A stretch of DNA of 58,612 nt from Sphingomonas sp. CCH21-G11 (GCF_001555965.1 NZ_LSHX01000040.1:1-58612), one strand, 5' to 3'. Positions 17,449-26,738 are shown, counted from the first letter of the stretch. Numbers and translations: made by a program. The notes: generated by a model not told the origin, from the sequence alone.

Positions 17449-18567
17449 TCATGCCGACGCAGCCGCCAGCCGGGCGGGTAGATAGGCGCTGGCATCGACG
17501 TCGCGCACCAGCGGTTCGGGCGTCGCGTTCAGGATCAGCGCCTTGGCAAGCTTGGCCGCCGCCGGCGCGGTCTGGATGCCGAACCCGCCCTGGCCCGCAA
17601 ACCAGAAGAAGCCGGGCCGCGCGTCGTCAAAGCCATAGACGGGCAGCCGGTCGGGCGCGAAGCTGCGCAGCCCCGCCCAGCGGCGCTCGACCGCCGCGAT
17701 CCGCCAGTCGACCGCCGCCTCCAGCCGGTCGATCGCCACTGCGACGTCGATCTCCTCGGGCGCGACGTCGCGCGGCCGATCGGGGATTTCGTCGTGCGGC
17801 GACAGCCAGATGCGGCCGCCGGCTTCGGGCTTGAAGTAGAATTGGTCGCGTACGTCGCGGATCAGCGGCATGTCGGACGGCGCCCCCGGCTCGACCCGCA
17901 ACTGCGCCAGGGTCCGTCGCAACGGAGCGATGCCGACCGGCGGCACGCCGGCCAGCGCCGCCACCTCGTCCGCCCATGCACCCGCTGCGTTGACCAATAT
18001 CCCCGCGGCGACCGTGCCCCCGGTCGTTTCCAGGTGCCACATCGCGCCCGCCCGCGCGGCCGCGATCAGCCGCGCTGAAGTCAGGATGTGCACCCCGTGC
18101 CGGCGCGCGGTGCGCAGATAGGCCCCGTGCAGCCCGCCCACATCGATGTCGCAGCAGCTTGGATCGAGCAGCCCCAGCCGCCAGTCGGGGCGCAGTCCCG
18201 GCACGAACGCGGCGGGGTCGACCGATTGGAAAATGAGCCCGACGTCGGCGAAGGTCGCGACCATGGCGTCGATCAGGGGCGCGTCGGCCTGTCTGCCGAT
18301 GAAGAGTTCGCGGCGCGCCGACAGGAAGCCGGCATCGGCAACGTCGGCGGGCGGATCGCGCAGCCAGGGCCCCGACGCGGTCGTCAGCGGTTGAACCCCC
18401 GGCCCGCCATAGGTTTCCGACCAGAACGCCGCCGAACGGCCGGTCGCGTGATAGCCCGGCTGATCCTCCGCCTCGATCAGGACGACTCTTGCATGCGGGG
18501 CCAGTTCCGCCGCGACGCTCGCCCCGGCGATCCCGCCACCGACGATCGCGACGTCGAATGCCGTCAT
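17449..18567 (-). CDS. FAD-dependent D-amino-acid dehydrogenase-like oxidoreductase (DauA-like)
   Basis: 372 residues of the DAO superfamily. The dinucleotide-binding motif DVAIVGGGIAGASVAAEL is at residues 4-21, followed by QPGYHATGRSAAFWSETYG, LVNAAGAWADEVAALAGV, RWAGLRSFAPDRLPVYG and the C-terminal WFAGQGGFGIQTAPA. This series closely parallels Pseudomonas D-arginine dehydrogenase DauA (established family), so oxidation of a D-amino acid or related amine is likely; the exact substrate is inference. Its ATG overlaps the stop of the upstream hydrolase gene (ATGA), so the two form a unit. Confidence 0.85.
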   Translation of the reverse strand: MTAFDVAIVGGGIAGASVAAELAPHARVVLIEAEDQPGYHATGRSAAFWSETYGGPGVQPLTTASGPWLRDPPADVADAGFLSARRELFIGRQADAPLIDAMVATFADVGLIFQSVDPAAFVPGLRPDWRLGLLDPSCCDIDVGGLHGAYLRTARRHGVHILTSARLIAAARAGAMWHLETTGGTVAAGILVNAAGAWADEVAALAGVPPVGIAPLRRTLAQLRVEPGAPSDMPLIRDVRDQFYFKPEAGGRIWLSPHDEIPDRPRDVAPEEIDVAVAIDRLEAAVDWRIAAVERRWAGLRSFAPDRLPVYGFDDARPGFFWFAGQGGFGIQTAPAAAKLAKALILNATPEPLVRDVDASAYLPARLAAASA

Positions 18568-19538
18568 GCCATCACCGCGACGGAATCAGCCCCGGATCGG
18601 GCACGCGCGTCGAGGAACAGGTCGATTTCCGCCAGCGCGCGATTGCGCACGGCGTCGACCTCGCGCAGGATTTCATGCGCGGACTCGCGCCCGAACCGCA
18701 CCACCCGATTGTCGGGCAGCCGCGCGGCGGTCGCGTGGGCCGCGCGGGGATCGACCAGCTTGTCGTGGTCGGCGATCAGCATCAGCGTCGGCACGCGGAC
18801 CCCGCCCAGCATCGCCGGATCGCGCAGGTTGCGGGTCGATGCGAACGCTTCGATCACCCAGTTCCAGCTCGGCGGGCCGGTCAGCAGCTCCGGCTTCTCG
18901 GTCTGCCACCAGATCTCGTCGGCATAACGATCCGCATCGTCGGTCAGCAACGCGGCGCGGGTGTCGGTGGTATAGGGCTTCTCGTTGCCCTTCCACGCCG
19001 GACGGGCAGGATTGCCGACCCCGCCCAGCCGCCGGGCCAGCCATTCGGCGAAGCGCGGGCCGATCGGCCCGTGCAGCCCGAGCATCGGCGCGATCAGGAC
19101 GGCGGCAGCGGGCGCGATCCGTTGCTCGGCGAGCGCGCGCAACACCAGGTGCCCGCCCATCGAATGTCCCATGATGACATGCGGCGCGGGCGTCTGTGCC
19201 ACCCACTGCCGAAAGAACACCGCCAGGTCGTCGATGAACTGTTCGAACCGGTCGATATGGCCGCAATGCGGGTTGTCGGTCAGCCGACCCGATCCGCCCT
19301 GCCCACGCCAGTCGAACGAGGTGACGTGCCAGCCGCGCCTATGCCAATGGTCGAGCGTCTCCAGATATTTCTCGAAAATGTCGCCGCGCCCGCCCTGGAA
19401 CAGGATGCTGCCGCGCGGCGCGCTATCGGACGCAGCCGGCCAGGTGAACCGGCGCAGGTCCCACCCGTCGGGCGCGCGCCAGCGATCGATCCGGGCGCCC
19501 TCGGGCACCGTGCGGCAAAGGGTTCGGTCATCGGCCAT
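18564..19538 (-). CDS. Alpha/beta hydrolase, lysophospholipase L2-like
   Basis: 324-residue serine hydrolase. Nucleophile elbow MGHSMGGHLVL (Ser near residue 130), oxyanion region GSILFQGGRGDIFEKYLE, the DWRGQGGSGRL loop typical of monoacylglycerol lipase/PldB proteins, Asp in LIADHDKLVDP and His in SAHEILRE complete the triad. It probably hydrolyses lysophospholipids or monoglycerides; substrate not proven. No signal peptide. First gene of a two-gene unit with the FAD oxidoreductase, divergent from cpaA. Confidence 0.85.
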   Translation of the reverse strand: MADDRTLCRTVPEGARIDRWRAPDGWDLRRFTWPAASDSAPRGSILFQGGRGDIFEKYLETLDHWHRRGWHVTSFDWRGQGGSGRLTDNPHCGHIDRFEQFIDDLAVFFRQWVAQTPAPHVIMGHSMGGHLVLRALAEQRIAPAAAVLIAPMLGLHGPIGPRFAEWLARRLGGVGNPARPAWKGNEKPYTTDTRAALLTDDADRYADEIWWQTEKPELLTGPPSWNWVIEAFASTRNLRDPAMLGGVRVPTLMLIADHDKLVDPRAAHATAARLPDNRVVRFGRESAHEILREVDAVRNRALAEIDLFLDARARSGADSVAVMA

Positions 19539-19586
19539 GCACGGTGGTTACGTTTTGGAAAGCCGTTCCGTCTAGGGATTTGTCCG

Positions 19587-20057
19587 GTGGGGAATATCGT
19601 AAACCTGATCTTGATCGTCAGCCTCGTGCTGCTGCTCGTGTCGGCGGGCGTCGAGGACGCACGCCAGCGCACGATCGCCAACTGGAAGAACGCGGCGATC
19701 GCGCTGCTCGCGATCGCGTGGTGGGTCGCCAATGGCCGCGCGCTTTGGCCCGACATCGCGCTGCAGGTCGGCGTGGCCGCCGCGGTGTTCGGGATGTTTG
19801 TGCTGGTTTTCGCGCTCGGCCAGATGGGCGGCGGCGATGTCAAGATGATCGGTGCGCTGGCGCTGTGGCTGCCCATCGAGCCCCTCGTGTGGATGCTGAT
19901 TTTGATGTCGCTGCTCGGCGGTGCGCTGACGGCGGTGCTGATGCTCGAAAAATGGCTGCGCAAGCGCGAGGGCGCGATCGAGATTCCCTACGGCGTCGCG
20001 ATCGCCATGGCGAGCCTGATCGCGCTGCGCGAACCGTATCTTAACCATTTCGGGTGA
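19587..20057 (+). CDS. cpaA: Prepilin peptidase CpaA/TadV
   Basis: 156-residue membrane aspartic protease that processes Flp prepilins and pseudopilins. The two catalytic aspartates fit SAGVEDARQRTIANW (near residue 22) and MGGGDVKMIGALALW (near residue 88), the GxGD-type signature. About four or five helices, with an IPYGVAIA helix before the end. The start is GTG at 19587, eight bases after AGGGA; longer in-frame readings upstream are antisense to the hydrolase gene and rejected. First gene of the Tad locus. Confidence 0.9.
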   Translation: MGNIVNLILIVSLVLLLVSAGVEDARQRTIANWKNAAIALLAIAWWVANGRALWPDIALQVGVAAAVFGMFVLVFALGQMGGGDVKMIGALALWLPIEPLVWMLILMSLLGGALTAVLMLEKWLRKREGAIEIPYGVAIAMASLIALREPYLNHFG

Positions 20058-20107
20058 TTGCTTAACGCTGGATCAACCGGCCCGGCGACTGAAAGGCCCT
20101 TTGCGTC

Positions 20108-21118
20108 ATGGATGGAAGAAAGATCATTCTGCTGGTGGGTGCACTGATCGTGGCAGCGATCACGGCGTTCATGGCCCGCAACCTGATGTCGGGCACGCCC
20201 GCGCCGCAAGCGGTCGCAAACGGCGCACCCGTCGTCAAGGTCAAGGGCCCCGAGGTGCTGGTCGCCGCGCGCGCGCTGCCGGTCGGCACCATCCTCGATG
20301 CCGGCGCGCTGAAGTTTCAGCCCTGGCCGGCCGAACTGATCGAAGGCGCCTATTACATTAAGGGCACCAACGCCGACCTGAAGCAGCTACAGGGCACCGT
20401 TGTGCGCTACGCGATCCCCGCCGGCCAGCCGGTGACCCAGGGGTCACTGGTCAAGCCCGGCGATCGCGGCTTCCTGGCCGCGGCGCTCGGGCCGGGGATG
20501 CGCGCGGTCACCGTGCCCGTTTCCGCACAGTCGGCGGTGGCCGGTTTCGTGTTCCCGGGCGACCGCATCGACATCGTGCTGACGCAATCGGTCGCCGGCG
20601 GCGGCGACGGTCCGCCGCTCAAGGTGTCGGAGACAATCCTGCGCAATGTTCGCGTGCTCGCCACCGACCAGCGCACCGACAAGACGACCGACGACAATGG
20701 CAAGACGGTCGTCGAAACCTATTCGACGGTCACGGTCGAAGCCACGCCGCGCATCGCCGAAAAGCTGGCGGTCGCACAGACCGTGGGTTCGCTGTCGCTG
20801 TCGCTGCGCTCGCTGGCCGACAGCGCGGGCGAACTTGAGCAGGCGATTGCCGATGGCGAGGTGAGCGTTCCGGAAGGCGGCGATCCCGCTGCGGAAAAGG
20901 CGATGCTGGCCCGCGTGTCGGCGCGTCCGATCGAAGGCCGGGCGAGCTTTTCCACGGGTGCCGACATCTCGCGCTACCAGCGCAGCACCGTGCCGGCCAA
21001 GCCGGTCGAGGGCAATGGCGGCAGCAACGGCGCATCCGGCATTCCGGGCGCCGGACCGGTCGTGCGCATCGCACGCGGCAACAACGTGACGGAAGTCGCG
21101 ACGGGGGGGAAGAATTAA
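20108..21118 (+). CDS. cpaB: Flp pilus assembly protein CpaB (RcpC)
   Basis: 336 residues with an N-terminal membrane anchor (KIILLVGALIVAAITAFMA), a SAF-like domain (VLVAARALPVGTILDAGALK) near residues 50-115, and the CpaB/RcpC segment AVTVPVSAQSAVAGFVFPGD followed by DIVLTQS. It is thought to sit in the periplasm and work with the secretin. The C terminus is a Gly/Ser/Asn-rich low-complexity stretch. It ends two bases before cpaC. Confidence 0.93.
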   Translation: MDGRKIILLVGALIVAAITAFMARNLMSGTPAPQAVANGAPVVKVKGPEVLVAARALPVGTILDAGALKFQPWPAELIEGAYYIKGTNADLKQLQGTVVRYAIPAGQPVTQGSLVKPGDRGFLAAALGPGMRAVTVPVSAQSAVAGFVFPGDRIDIVLTQSVAGGGDGPPLKVSETILRNVRVLATDQRTDKTTDDNGKTVVETYSTVTVEATPRIAEKLAVAQTVGSLSLSLRSLADSAGELEQAIADGEVSVPEGGDPAAEKAMLARVSARPIEGRASFSTGADISRYQRSTVPAKPVEGNGGSNGASGIPGAGPVVRIARGNNVTEVATGGKN

Positions 21119-21119
21119 G

Positions 21120-22673
21120 ATGGCAACGCTTTCGAAGCGCATGATCGGTGCGCCGGCGATCCTGGCCCTGCTGGCCAGCACCGTCGGGACCACTGCGATG
21201 CCCGCATTCGGCCAGCAGGTCGCCAGCACGCCGCAGACGGTCCAGGTCAACACCGGCCGCGGTCGCCTGATCACGCTCGCCCAGCCGATGTCCGACCTGT
21301 TCGTCGCCGACGAAAGCGTGGCCGACGTCCAGGTCCGCTCGCCGACCCAGCTGTACATCTTCGGCAAGGGGCCCGGTGAGACGACGGTCTATGCGACGTC
21401 CAAAACGGGCAAGGTCGTTTATTCGGCGACGGTCCGGGTCGGCAACAATTTCGACTCGATCGGCCAGATGCTCAGCCTGACCATGCCCGACGCCGACGTG
21501 AAGGCGACGACGCTCAACGGCATCGTCGTGCTGACCGGCACCGTGCCGAACCCCGACGACGCGGCCGAGGCGGAGCGCCTGGTCCAGGCGTTCGTCGGCG
21601 ACAAGACGCAGGTGCTGACGCGCATCCGCACCGCGACCCCGCTCCAGGTGAACCTGCAGGTTCGGATCGCCGAGGTCAGCCGCAGCTTCGTCAAGAATAT
21701 TGGCGTCAACCTGGCGTCGGCGGATTCAACCGGCGGCTTCAAGTTCGGCGTGTCGCGCGGCCGTTCCTCTGCATCGCAGTTCGTGCCCGGCGGCCCGATC
21801 GGCGTCGGCAACGAAGGCAGCGATGACGTCACCGTCCTGACCGCGCCCGCGACCGGGACCGCGCTCTACGGCGCCGGCAAGCTGCTCGGGCTCGACCTGC
21901 TCGGCTCGCTCGATCTGGGCGAACGCAACGGCCAGGTGATCACGCTCGCCAATCCGAACCTGACCGCGCTGTCGGGCGAAACCGGCACCTTCCTGGCGGG
22001 CGGCGAAATCCCGATCCCGATCAGCCAGGGGCTGGGCGCAGTCTCGGTCGAATACAAGCAATATGGCGTCAGCCTCGCCTACACGCCGACGGTGCTCTCC
22101 GACGGCCGCATCTCGCTGCGCGTCCGCCCGGAGGTGTCGCAGCTGACCGCAGTCGGCGCCGTCACGCTCAACGGGACGCAGATCCCTGCGCTCACGACGC
22201 GACGCGCGGAAACGACGGTCGAGCTCGGCTCGGGCCAGAGCTTCATGATCGGCGGCCTGCTTCAGAACAACCAGGACAATTCGATCGACAAGGCACCCGG
22301 CCTTGGCGACGTGCCCCTGCTCGGTTCGCTGTTCCGCTCGAACTCGTTCCAGCGCAACGAAACCGAGCTGGTGATCGTCATCACCCCGTATCTGGTCAAG
22401 CCTGTCGACGCGTCGCAGATCGTGCTGCCGACCGACGGCTACCGCTCGCCCAACGATGCGGAGCGGCTGTTGCTGGGGCAGACTTCGGTCGGCCAGACCG
22501 GCGAGAAGCGGCCGATGCCGAGCGTCGCGCCGTCGACCAGCGCCGCGCCGACGATCGGTGCCGTCGCCCCGCTCCCGACCGGCCCGACGCTGCCGCAGGC
22601 AAGCCCGTCCGAAAAGGCGATCAACCCACGGGGCAAGGCAAAATCGGCCGCGCCCGGTTTCAGCGCGAATTGA
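21120..22673 (+). CDS. cpaC: Tad/Flp pilus outer-membrane secretin CpaC (RcpA)
   Basis: 517 residues, with a signal peptide (ILALLASTVGTTAMPAFGQ). An N-terminal pilus-assembly domain (GRLITLAQPMSDLFVADESV) and a BON-like segment (LNGIVVLTGTVPNPDDAAEA) lead to the secretin core: VNLQVRIAEVSRSFVKNIG, GNPNLTALSG-like ANPNLTALSGETGTFLAGGE, and the C-terminal signature ELVIVITPYLVKP. It forms the pilus pore in the outer membrane. The last ~90 residues are Pro/Ala/Ser-rich and probably disordered. Confidence 0.95.
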   Translation: MATLSKRMIGAPAILALLASTVGTTAMPAFGQQVASTPQTVQVNTGRGRLITLAQPMSDLFVADESVADVQVRSPTQLYIFGKGPGETTVYATSKTGKVVYSATVRVGNNFDSIGQMLSLTMPDADVKATTLNGIVVLTGTVPNPDDAAEAERLVQAFVGDKTQVLTRIRTATPLQVNLQVRIAEVSRSFVKNIGVNLASADSTGGFKFGVSRGRSSASQFVPGGPIGVGNEGSDDVTVLTAPATGTALYGAGKLLGLDLLGSLDLGERNGQVITLANPNLTALSGETGTFLAGGEIPIPISQGLGAVSVEYKQYGVSLAYTPTVLSDGRISLRVRPEVSQLTAVGAVTLNGTQIPALTTRRAETTVELGSGQSFMIGGLLQNNQDNSIDKAPGLGDVPLLGSLFRSNSFQRNETELVIVITPYLVKPVDASQIVLPTDGYRSPNDAERLLLGQTSVGQTGEKRPMPSVAPSTSAAPTIGAVAPLPTGPTLPQASPSEKAINPRGKAKSAAPGFSAN

Positions 22674-22701
22674 TCCGGTGATGATCATGGAGGCACGGAA
22701 A

Positions 22702-23322
22702 ATGTCACGTTCTCTTCTTCCCGGCGCAATCGCCGCCGCCCTGCTCGTCTCCGGCTGTTCGGGTTATCGCGGCATCGAATCGGCCAATCAGCCGGTCGTC
22801 CAGCGCACCGATTATGCCATCGACCTCGCCACCAGCGGCGACGCGCTCGCCGCCGGCGAGGCAAGCCGCCTGGCGGGATGGCTCGCGTCGCTGCGCGCGC
22901 AATATGGCGACGATATCGCGGTCGACGATCCGACCGCCTCCGCCGGCATCCGCCGCGCGATCGCGGAAGAGGCCAAGACCTATGGGCTGGCGGTCAGCGA
23001 TGCGGCACCGGTCACGGTGGGCGCGGTCGCACCGGGGACGGTGCGCGTGCTGTTGAGCCGTTCGTCCGCGAGCGTGCCCAATTGCCCCAATCATTCCAAC
23101 ACCTCGGCGCCGACATTCGCCGCGTTGACGTCGTCAAACTATGGATGCGCGGTCAATTCCAACCTCGCCGCCATGGTCGCGCGTCCGCAGGACCTGGTTC
23201 GCGGCCAGCCGGGCGCGACCACGACCGATCCGGCGACGGCGGTCAAGGCGATCGGCACCTATCGCAAGGCGACGCCGACCGGCGCGGGCGGCCTGAAATC
23301 CGAATCGACCGGAGGCAAATAA
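22702..23322 (+). CDS. cpaD: CpaD-family pilus assembly lipoprotein
   Basis: 206 residues. N terminus MSRSLLPGAIAAALLVSGC is a lipoprotein signal with lipobox VSGC. The CpaD pattern follows: RTDYAIDLATSGDALAAGE, then RVLLSRSSASVPNCPNHSN and FAALTSSNYGCAVNSNLAAM with GxxGC-type cysteines, and VARPQDLVRGQ. It is thought to help localise the secretin. ATG at 22702 follows GGAGG (22689-22693) by eight bases; longer in-frame readings overlap cpaC and are rejected. Only one base separates it from cpaE. Confidence 0.92.
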   Translation: MSRSLLPGAIAAALLVSGCSGYRGIESANQPVVQRTDYAIDLATSGDALAAGEASRLAGWLASLRAQYGDDIAVDDPTASAGIRRAIAEEAKTYGLAVSDAAPVTVGAVAPGTVRVLLSRSSASVPNCPNHSNTSAPTFAALTSSNYGCAVNSNLAAMVARPQDLVRGQPGATTTDPATAVKAIGTYRKATPTGAGGLKSESTGGK

Positions 23323-23323
23323 G

Positions 23324-24631
23324 ATGAACGCGCCATGGAACCCCGGCCGCACCGCCAACCGTGAACCCTTCGTCGCATTCGTCTGCGACGAAATCACCGC
23401 CGAGGCGGTTCGCCCGATTGCGGTCGAACAGGGCTGGTCGGCGGAAAAGGTCAACAAGGGCGGGCTGCGCAACGCCGTGCAGACGCTGTCGGTATCGGCA
23501 AGCCCGCACGTCCTGTTCGTCGACCTGTCGGAATCGGGCGATCCCCTCAACGACATCAACGCGCTCGCCGAAGTATGCGAGCCCGGCACGGTCGTGATCG
23601 CGGCCGGCCAGGTCAACGACGTCCGCCTCTATCGCGATCTCGTGGCCAGCGGCATCCAGGATTACCTGTTGAAGCCGCTCAATCCCGACATGCTGCGCGA
23701 CGCATTCTCGAACGCACAGGCGCTGCTCAACGCGCCCAAGCTTGCCGATACGGGGTCGGAACGGCCGCATTGCTCGATCGCGGTGATCGGCGTGCGCGGC
23801 GGCGTCGGGGCATCAACCGCCGCCACCTCGATCGCATGGCTGCTCAGCGAAAAATCCCAGCGCAACACCGCGCTGCTCGACCTCGACGTGCATTTCGGCA
23901 CCGGTGCGCTGGCGCTCGACCTCGAGCCCGGTCGCGGGCTGACCGACGCGATCGAAAATCCGAGCCGCATCGACGGGCTGTTCATCGAACGCGCCATGGT
24001 GCGCGCCTCCGAACGGCTGGCGGTGCTGTCGGCGGAAGCGCCGATCAACTCGCCGGTGATGACCGATGGCGGGGCCTTCTACCAGCTGCAGGAGGAGATG
24101 CGCGGCGCGTTCGAATGCACCGTCATCGACCTGCCGCGCGCGATGCTGATCCAGCACCCGCATCTGATCGCCGATGTGCAGGTGGCCGTGGTGGTGACCG
24201 AGTTCACGCTCGCCGCCGCACGCGACACGATCCGCGTGCTGTCGTGGTTCAAATCGAACGCGCCCCAGACCCAGGTCATCGTTCTGGCCAATCGCGTCCA
24301 TCCGGCCGCGCAGCTGGAGATCAGCCGCAAGGACTTTGAAGGCTCGATCGAGCGCAAGGTCGATCACGTCGTTCCGTTCGACCAGAAGCTGACCGCCAAC
24401 GCGGCCAAGCTGGGCAAGACCGTGGCCGACGCCGGCAAGGGTTCGAAGACGATCGTGCCGCTGGTCACGCTGTCCCAGCAGCTGGCCGAGATCGGCGACA
24501 ATGCCGATCCCGATCAGAAGGCGGCGAAGGGCAAGAAGGGCGGCGCGAAGCCGGGCGACGGTGCCGCCTCGCTGCTGGGCAAGATCGTCGCGTTCAAGCC
24601 GAAAATGCCGGGCAAGGCCGCCCGCAAATGA
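23324..24631 (+). CDS. cpaE: Pilus localisation ATPase CpaE (TadZ)
   Basis: 435 residues. An N-terminal receiver-like domain (residues ~15-130: VLFVDLSESGDPLNDI, VASGIQDYLLKPLNPDM) is followed by a ParA/MinD-type ATPase domain with the deviant Walker A VRGGVGASTAATSIAW (near residue 160), LLDLDVHFGTGALAL and VIDLPRAM. CpaE/TadZ marks the pole where the Tad machine assembles. A Lys/Gly-rich tail ends the protein. In related loci the next gene is cpaF; here tadB follows after 60 bases. Confidence 0.93.
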   Translation: MNAPWNPGRTANREPFVAFVCDEITAEAVRPIAVEQGWSAEKVNKGGLRNAVQTLSVSASPHVLFVDLSESGDPLNDINALAEVCEPGTVVIAAGQVNDVRLYRDLVASGIQDYLLKPLNPDMLRDAFSNAQALLNAPKLADTGSERPHCSIAVIGVRGGVGASTAATSIAWLLSEKSQRNTALLDLDVHFGTGALALDLEPGRGLTDAIENPSRIDGLFIERAMVRASERLAVLSAEAPINSPVMTDGGAFYQLQEEMRGAFECTVIDLPRAMLIQHPHLIADVQVAVVVTEFTLAAARDTIRVLSWFKSNAPQTQVIVLANRVHPAAQLEISRKDFEGSIERKVDHVVPFDQKLTANAAKLGKTVADAGKGSKTIVPLVTLSQQLAEIGDNADPDQKAAKGKKGGAKPGDGAASLLGKIVAFKPKMPGKAARK

Positions 24632-24632
24632 C

Positions 24633-24656
24633 CGTGATCGCGTAACCGCGATCACG
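24633..24656. other. Perfect 10-bp-stem hairpin between cpaE and tadB
   Basis: CGTGATCGCG (24633-24642), loop TAAC, then CGCGATCACG (24647-24656) form a perfect stem starting two bases after the cpaE stop. There is no following T-run, so it is not a typical intrinsic terminator. It sits where cpaF is found in related loci; it may process or stabilise the mRNA, or mark a deletion junction. Confidence 0.6.
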
Positions 24657-24691
24657 ATGCACGACAGGAAGAGGCGAAGGGGCGACGGGCA

Positions 24692-25663
24692 ATGATGGCG
24701 ATGATCCTGGTGACGGCAGGAATGTTGTTCACCCTCTTGCTGATTTTCTTTGCCTTGTCGGGGCCGTCGACGGCGCGCGCGGGTTCGCGCCGCCTGACCA
24801 GCGTGCGCGTGCGCCATTCCGAAAGCGCGGGCGGGGCGCTCGTCGAGGCGCAGATGCGCCGGATCGCGGCGGTCAAGGCGACCAGCATGGACCTGGCGAT
24901 CGGGCGATTCCTGCCAAATCCGGCACAGCTTGCGAAGCGCCTGGCAATGACCGGGAAATCCTGGACGGTCGGCCAGTACGGGATGGCATCGGCCGCGGTG
25001 CTCGCGGTGGTGTTCGCGCTGTTGTGGCTGCGCGGCCTCCCGGTGCTGCTGGCGCTGATGGTCGGCGCCTTTGCGGGCACCGGGCTGCCGCACATGGTCG
25101 TCGGCTTCTTCGTCAAGCGCCGGGTCAACAAGTTCACCGCCAAGTTTCCCGATGCGATCGAGCTGCTCGTCCGCGGCCTGCGCTCGGGCCTGCCCATCAC
25201 CGAGACGATGGGCGTCGTCGGTCAGGAAGTGCCCGGCCCGGTCGGTGAGGAATTCCGCGCGGTGTCCGACAAGATGAAGATCGGCAAGACGCTCGATCAG
25301 GCGCTGCAGGAAACTGCGGAGCGGCTGGGCACGCCCGAGTTCCAATTCTTCGTCATCACCATCGCCATCCAGCGCGAAACCGGCGGCAACCTGGCCGAAA
25401 CGCTCGCCAACCTGGCCGACGTGCTGCGCAAGCGCAGCCAGATGAAGCTGAAGATCAAGGCGATGTCGTCGGAATCGAAGGCGTCGGCCTATATCGTCGG
25501 ATCGCTGCCCTTCATCGTCTTCGGGCTCATCTGGTTCATCAATGCGACCTACATGCAGAACTTCTTCATCGATCAGCGGCTGATGATCGCCGGTGGCGGC
25601 GGGCTGGTGTGGATGAGCATCGGCGCCTTCATCATGGCGAAGATGGTCAATTTCGAAATCTGA
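24692..25663 (+). CDS. tadB: Tad pilus inner-membrane platform protein TadB
   Basis: 323 residues with a type II secretion F domain (residues ~150-280: FPDAIELLVRGLRSGLPITE, LGTPEFQFFVITIAIQRETG, GNLAETLANLADVLRKR). Membrane helices are at the N terminus (MILVTAGMLFTLLLIFFAL), ~95-130, and at the end. Forms the platform on which the motor ATPase acts. ATG 24692 preceded by GGGGCGACGGGC. Confidence 0.93.
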   Translation: MMAMILVTAGMLFTLLLIFFALSGPSTARAGSRRLTSVRVRHSESAGGALVEAQMRRIAAVKATSMDLAIGRFLPNPAQLAKRLAMTGKSWTVGQYGMASAAVLAVVFALLWLRGLPVLLALMVGAFAGTGLPHMVVGFFVKRRVNKFTAKFPDAIELLVRGLRSGLPITETMGVVGQEVPGPVGEEFRAVSDKMKIGKTLDQALQETAERLGTPEFQFFVITIAIQRETGGNLAETLANLADVLRKRSQMKLKIKAMSSESKASAYIVGSLPFIVFGLIWFINATYMQNFFIDQRLMIAGGGGLVWMSIGAFIMAKMVNFEI

Positions 25664-25674
25664 AGGCGCGGATC

Positions 25675-26664
25675 ATGGAATCAACTCCCGGCCCTACCCT
25701 GTTCGGTGTCGACGTCTTCTGGGTCGCGACGGTCCTTGCGGGCGTCGCCACCTTCGCGGTGCTCGTCGCGCTCTATGCCGTCACGACGGTGCGCGACCCG
25801 ATGACCAAGCGCGTCAAGGCGCTCAATGACCGTCGCGAGCAGCTGAAGGCCGGCATCACCGCCTCGACCTCGAAGCGGCGGGCCAAGCTGGTCCAGCGCA
25901 ACGATACGACCGATCGCATCCGCGACTTCCTGTCGTCGCTCAAGGTGCTGCAGGACGAGCAGGTCAAGGCCGCGCAGATCAAGCTGATGCAGGCGGGCAT
26001 CCGGTCGAAGGATTACGCCGTCGCGGTCATTTTCGGCCGGATGATGCTGCCGATCTTCATCGGTGGCACGATGCTGTTCCTGGTCTACGGGACCGAGATG
26101 TTCGCCGACTGGAGCCCGCTCAAGGCCTATGGCGTCGTCGCGATCAGCTTCATCGGCAGCTACAAGGCGCCCGACATCTACCTGTCGAACAAGATCCAGA
26201 AGCGGTCGGACGCGATCCGCAAGGGATTGCCCGACGCGCTCGACCTGCTGGTGATCTGCGCGGAGGCGGGGCTGACCGTCGATGCCGCGTTCCACCGCGT
26301 CGCCAAGGAACTGGGCCGCGCCTATCCCGAACTGGGCGAGGAATTTTCGCTGACCGCGATCGAGCTCGGCTTTCTGACCGACCGGCGCCAGGCGTTCGAG
26401 AATCTGGCGACGCGCATCAAGCTGGACGCGATCCGGGGCGTGGTCACCACCATGATCCAGACCGAGAAATACGGGACGCCGCTCGCCTCGGCGCTGCGCG
26501 TGCTGTCGGCCGAATTCCGCAACGAACGCATGATGCGGGCGGAGGAAAAAGCCGCGCGCCTGCCCGCGATCATGACGGTGCCGCTGATCCTGTTCATCCT
26601 GCCGGTGCTGTTCATCGTCATTCTGGGTCCGGCGGCCTGTTCGATCAGCGATGCGCTGATGTGA
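25675..26664 (+). CDS. tadC: Tad pilus inner-membrane platform protein TadC
   Basis: 329 residues, paralogous to TadB, with the type II secretion F domain in the C-terminal half (LPDALDLLVICAEAGLTVDA, ELGFLTDRRQAFENLATR, VVTTMIQTEKYGTPLASALR) and helices near residues 10-40, 110-165 and 290-320. Start ATG at 25675 (MESTPGPTLF), 12 bases after the tadB stop. Upstream in-frame starts overlap tadB and are not needed. Confidence 0.93.
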   Translation: MESTPGPTLFGVDVFWVATVLAGVATFAVLVALYAVTTVRDPMTKRVKALNDRREQLKAGITASTSKRRAKLVQRNDTTDRIRDFLSSLKVLQDEQVKAAQIKLMQAGIRSKDYAVAVIFGRMMLPIFIGGTMLFLVYGTEMFADWSPLKAYGVVAISFIGSYKAPDIYLSNKIQKRSDAIRKGLPDALDLLVICAEAGLTVDAAFHRVAKELGRAYPELGEEFSLTAIELGFLTDRRQAFENLATRIKLDAIRGVVTTMIQTEKYGTPLASALRVLSAEFRNERMMRAEEKAARLPAIMTVPLILFILPVLFIVILGPAACSISDALM

Positions 26665-26738
26665 CGACCGGTCCGGCGTCGGAACGAGTTGCCGCGTTGG
26701 CGGGTTAGATCGCCGGAACCCAACCGGGAGATGGCGAG

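Noticed and set aside
17370..17834. 154-residue plus-strand ORF overlapping the FAD oxidoreductase
   Set aside because: Arg/Pro-rich composition with no motif, antisense to a conserved oxidoreductase.
24633..24656. Hairpin after cpaE as an intrinsic terminator
   Set aside because: No T-run follows on either strand and tadB begins 36 bases later, so it was kept as an unassigned hairpin.
24640..24670. GTAACC at 24642 as another ECF promoter
   Set aside because: No CGAA 16 bases downstream, and the hexamer is part of the hairpin.
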